A DNA stretch of 7,873 nucleotides from Chloroflexota bacterium. GTDB lineage: Bacteria; Chloroflexota; Anaerolineae; 4572-78; J111. The notes below the pieces were generated by a model that saw only the letters and a program-made list of their open reading frames with translations, did no database searches and was not told the DNA's origin. How positions within the stretch are numbered: the stretch's first letter is position 1; each line of letters starts with the position of its first letter. A program made the position numbers and the translations under genes. This document shows, one piece after another, positions 6,038 to 7,873 of this stretch. The DNA lies in contig RFJF01000427.1 of the NCBI GenBank assembly GCA_003695455.1, forward strand, positions 1 to 7,873. The letters are read 5' to 3'.

Positions 6038-6835
6038 TCAAAATGCCAAAGGTACAGAGTAGCCCAATGTTTCTGAAATTTGGCGGGCAACGTTTACAAC
6101 CGTGGGGCCAAGTTCATTCATCAGCATTTCTATGGCGCTTCTGTGGGTGGGTACAGAAATATTTACCGAGGCGATAACCTGGCCGTTGCTGTGGTAAATG
6201 GGCGCAGCCACGGCTCGCAATTCCGGAATGAGTTCGCCGTTGCTGACGGCAAAACCCCGCTCTCTGACCCGTTGCAAATCTTCTTTGAGGGCCAGGGGAG
6301 TCACAATTGTATTTTCAGTGTAGCGCGTCCAGCGTGTGGCGTTTAAAATCTGGTCCAGTTGGTTGGTTGGCAAAAACGCCAGAATGGCTTTACCGGTAGA
6401 TGTGCAGTAGGCAGGCAAGCGTGAACCAATGGGCCGGTAGCTGTTGACCATATGTTTGCTTTGCACGCGGTCAATGTAAATAACTTCTGTATTGTCCAGA
6501 ACCACCAGATTGACGGTTTCCTGAACAGTTTCTGCCAGTTGGGTCAGGTAGGGTGCGGCTACGCGCCGCACTTCAAGGTTGCCAAGCACCACAAAACCCA
6601 GCTTAAACACCGCCAGTGCGGGCCGGTAAAGTTTTGTTTGCGGATCACGTGTTACATAACCCAGGGACTCCAGCGTCGACAATATTCTGAGTGTGGTGGT
6701 TTTGTTGAGGTCCAGAAGTTGCGAAACGTCTGTTAAACTGAGTGTCGGTCTTTCTTCTGAAAATAAAGAAAGGGCTGCCAGCCCCCGAGCCAAGCTTTCA
6801 ACGTGGTACGTTGATGTTGCTTGCGCATCTGGCAT
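6038..6835 (-). CDS. IclR-family transcriptional regulator
   Basis: This is a DNA-binding regulator of 265 residues, the normal IclR length. An N-terminal winged helix-turn-helix spans about 10-72: VESLARGLAALSLF, then LSLTDVSQLLDLNKTTTLRIL with the recognition helix, then LESLGYVTRDPQTKLYRP. The effector-binding domain spans about 85-258 and contains the family signature region GSRLPAYCTSTGKAILAF (137-154), with C144, and the GELIPELRAVAAPIY segment (200-214). The RLPAYCTS wording resembles PcaR/PcaU-like members, but that does not identify the ligand. The start at 6835 is the only suitable ATG; the Shine-Dalgarno (AGGTTGA) is weak. A strong promoter and repeat-rich operator lie upstream, which points to autoregulation. 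The importer genes follow in the same direction and are the likely second target. Whether it represses or activates cannot be seen. Confidence 0.94.
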   Translation of the reverse strand: MPDAQATSTYHVESLARGLAALSLFSEERPTLSLTDVSQLLDLNKTTTLRILSTLESLGYVTRDPQTKLYRPALAVFKLGFVVLGNLEVRRVAAPYLTQLAETVQETVNLVVLDNTEVIYIDRVQSKHMVNSYRPIGSRLPAYCTSTGKAILAFLPTNQLDQILNATRWTRYTENTIVTPLALKEDLQRVRERGFAVSNGELIPELRAVAAPIYHSNGQVIASVNISVPTHRSAIEMLMNELGPTVVNVARQISETLGYSVPLAF

Positions 6836-6868
6836 TAATGTTCAACCTGTGTTTGAAATGTGTGACAA

Positions 6869-6907
6869 GGTTTCGCTCAAGGAAAGAGGGTTTCGTTGAG
6901 CGAAACC
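6869..6907. promoter_or_regulatory. Probable IclR-type operator with three GTTTCG half-sites
   Basis: A perfect 12-bp inverted repeat, GGTTTCGCTCAA at 6869-6880 and TTGAGCGAAACC at 6896-6907, is separated by 15 nt. A further copy of GGTTTCG sits at 6889-6895, exactly 20 bp from the first copy, about two helical turns. Together with 6901-6907 it makes a compact 19-bp near-palindrome (6889-6907). The block starts immediately after the -10 element of the iclR promoter and covers the expected transcription start, a position suited to repression. IclR proteins bind inverted repeats as dimers or pairs of dimers. Assignment to the adjacent regulator is inference from position. The same repeat could also fold as an mRNA leader hairpin. 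Confidence 0.78.
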
Positions 6908-6937
6908 ATTATACGCTTGCCGGGGGATTTGTGTCAA
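6908..6937 (-). promoter_or_regulatory. Sigma-70-type promoter for the iclR gene and probably the importer operon
   Basis: On the minus strand TTGACA (6937-6932) and TATAAT (6913-6908) are both perfect consensus hexamers, separated by 18 nt. Transcription would begin near 6900, inside the operator. The -35 element lies only 5 nt past the aminotransferase stop codon at 6943, so the promoter is squeezed into a very short gap. A spacer of 18 rather than 17 slightly weakens it. No other site in the window comes this close to consensus. Confidence 0.85.
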
Positions 6938-6942
6938 ATTGG

Positions 6943-7773
6943 CTAACCGCGTGTAAGCTGCCGGAAGGCATCCATCAGGTGGCGGGTATTTGCGCCTACA
7001 CTGCCGCTGCCCACAGTTTGCGCGTCAACCTGGGTGACGGGCATCACTTCTTTGTTACTGGCGGTAATAAACGCTTCGGAGGCCTGCGCCACATCGGCAA
7101 ATGTGATGGGGCGCTGCACAACGTCAAAATCAATCTGCGCCAGTTGCAGCACCACGTTACGGGTAACGCCGGGCAAAATATCATCTTTGGGGGTGATGAG
7201 CTGCTGCCCCACAAATATAAACAGGTTGGTGGTGGTGCCTTCCAGTATGTGGCCCTGGCGGTTCACATACAGCGCTTCGGCTGCACCGGCGGCTCTGGCT
7301 TGTTTGAGCGCCAGCAACGCCGGAATGTAATTGATGGTTTTTGCCAGCGGAATATACCGTTCCGTTTGCACAGTGATGGCCTTGATGCCGGTGGTGTAGT
7401 AATTGGCGGGGTAAATGTGGGCCGGCGTAACCAGCACCACCAACCCCGGCGATGCGTCGGCCTGAATTGAATCGGCGGAAACGCCGCCGGTGACAACAAT
7501 TCTCACATTGGCTTCCGGCAGGTTGTTGCGGCGCAAGGTTTGCAGCACAATCTCCTCGATTTTTTCCAACGGCTGGGGCAGGTCCAGCTCAATCAATCGC
7601 GCCGAGCGGGCCAGCCGCTGCAAATGGTCGTCCAGCCGAAAGGGTTGGCCGTGGTAGGTGCGCAAAAAATCAAACACGCCGTAGCCACGCAAAATTGCCA
7701 AATCCTGCACGGGCAGCGTTGCTTTGTTCAGCGCCAGGTAACGCCCATTCACATAACACACTGTATTTGCCAT
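6943..7773 (-). CDS. PLP-dependent aminotransferase, class IV (IlvE/DAAT/PabC superfamily)
   Basis: This cytoplasmic enzyme of 276 residues has the fold-type IV PLP pattern. ILRGYGVFDFLRTY (28-40 region) matches the N-terminal RGdGvFE-type motif. The probable PLP-binding lysine is K145 in YIPLAKTINYIP. It is followed by an Ala-rich helix and EALYVNRQGHILEGTTTNLF (166-185), in which E178 should contact the PLP ring nitrogen. GVTR (202-205) binds the phosphate region. The length suits this superfamily. The motifs do not decide between branched-chain amino acid transaminase, D-amino acid transaminase and aminodeoxychorismate lyase; lyases usually act on chorismate derivatives and are less likely beside an amino acid importer. 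The start at 7773 follows AAGGAG with 7-nt spacing; an ATG at 7809 would add 12 unrelated residues. The gene precedes the iclR promoter and probably belongs to a separate or upstream transcript. Confidence 0.9.
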   Translation of the reverse strand: MANTVCYVNGRYLALNKATLPVQDLAILRGYGVFDFLRTYHGQPFRLDDHLQRLARSARLIELDLPQPLEKIEEIVLQTLRRNNLPEANVRIVVTGGVSADSIQADASPGLVVLVTPAHIYPANYYTTGIKAITVQTERYIPLAKTINYIPALLALKQARAAGAAEALYVNRQGHILEGTTTNLFIFVGQQLITPKDDILPGVTRNVVLQLAQIDFDVVQRPITFADVAQASEAFITASNKEVMPVTQVDAQTVGSGSVGANTRHLMDAFRQLTRG

Positions 7774-7873
7774 AACAGACTCCTTGGTCAACAGGGTTGG
7801 CGGGCGCAACTTTGTCCGCCTTCCCGTGTTTCTAATTTCCGCAAATTCAAAACAGGCCTGAATTTTACAGACA
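7774..7873. other. Upstream region of the aminotransferase gene, window edge
   Basis: The aminotransferase Shine-Dalgarno AAGGAG lies near 7781-7786 (minus strand). No convincing promoter pair is complete inside the window; TGTAAAAT near the right edge could be a -10 whose -35 is outside. A small palindrome, CAGGCCTG at 7853-7860 with AAATTC/GAATTT flanks, is present. The GTTTCG half-sites of the iclR operator are absent, so the aminotransferase is not visibly under the same control. Confidence 0.4.

Noticed and set aside
6742..7470. Plus-strand open frame of 242 codons covering the iclR promoter and part of the aminotransferase gene
   Set aside because: It runs through the operator and a gene end, has no family resemblance, and is antisense to well-supported coding sequence.
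7843..7865. Palindrome AAATTC...CAGGCCTG...GAATTT as an operator for the aminotransferase gene
   Set aside because: The arms are short and A+T-rich, the site is cut by the window edge, and there is no second copy or link to a regulator.
1..7873. A new defence or mobile system hidden in the window
   Set aside because: All seven genes belong to known transport, regulatory or enzyme families. There is no transposase, integrase, nuclease, toxin-like pair or repeat array.

Overview
The window carries seven complete protein-coding genes, all on the minus strand, with almost no spare DNA. The best guess for the host is a Chloroflexota bacterium (Anaerolineae or Caldilineae type). The reasons are the moderate GC content and a family-1-type solute-binding protein that has a LysM domain and no lipobox. 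A third, weaker reason is an intergenic repeat of the AGTAnGAAGTAnGAAGTA kind, which I associate from memory with environmental Chloroflexota and Bacteroidota genomes. This assignment is inference from style and no marker gene supports it.

Layout in transcription order (right to left). 7774-7873 is a short upstream region with no clear promoter. 6943-7773 is a class IV PLP-dependent aminotransferase. 6869-6937 is a compact control region with a near-perfect sigma-70 promoter (TTGACA, 18 nt, TATAAT) followed directly by GTTTCG/CGAAAC half-sites. 6038-6835 is an IclR-family regulator. 5935-6037 is an A+T-rich gap. 4459-5934 is the secreted LysM plus periplasmic-binding-protein-fold receptor. 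4312-4435 holds a terminator-like hairpin and a long imperfect inverted repeat. 3069-4283 (LivH-type permease), 1771-3069 (LivM-type permease), 971-1768 (LivG-type ATPase) and 183-974 (LivF-type ATPase) are tightly coupled by TAATG, 2-nt and ATGA junctions. 106-132 is a terminator, and 1-101 has no gene.

How the parts work together. The receptor, two permeases and two ATPases form a complete importer of the hydrophobic amino acid transporter (HAAT/Liv) family. The IclR protein probably controls its own promoter and, by read-through, the importer, because no terminator is visible between them. The aminotransferase could act on the imported amino acid. The hairpins after the receptor gene probably lower permease and ATPase expression relative to the receptor.

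The unusual points are these: the receptor looks wall-bound through LysM rather than lipid-anchored; both permeases carry extra membrane segments beyond the family core (about 111 N-terminal residues in LivH, about 86 inserted residues near the LivM C terminus); the IclR promoter has a three-half-site operator; and a repeat-like palindrome sits inside the operon. I saw no CRISPR array, rRNA, tRNA, transposase or phage gene.
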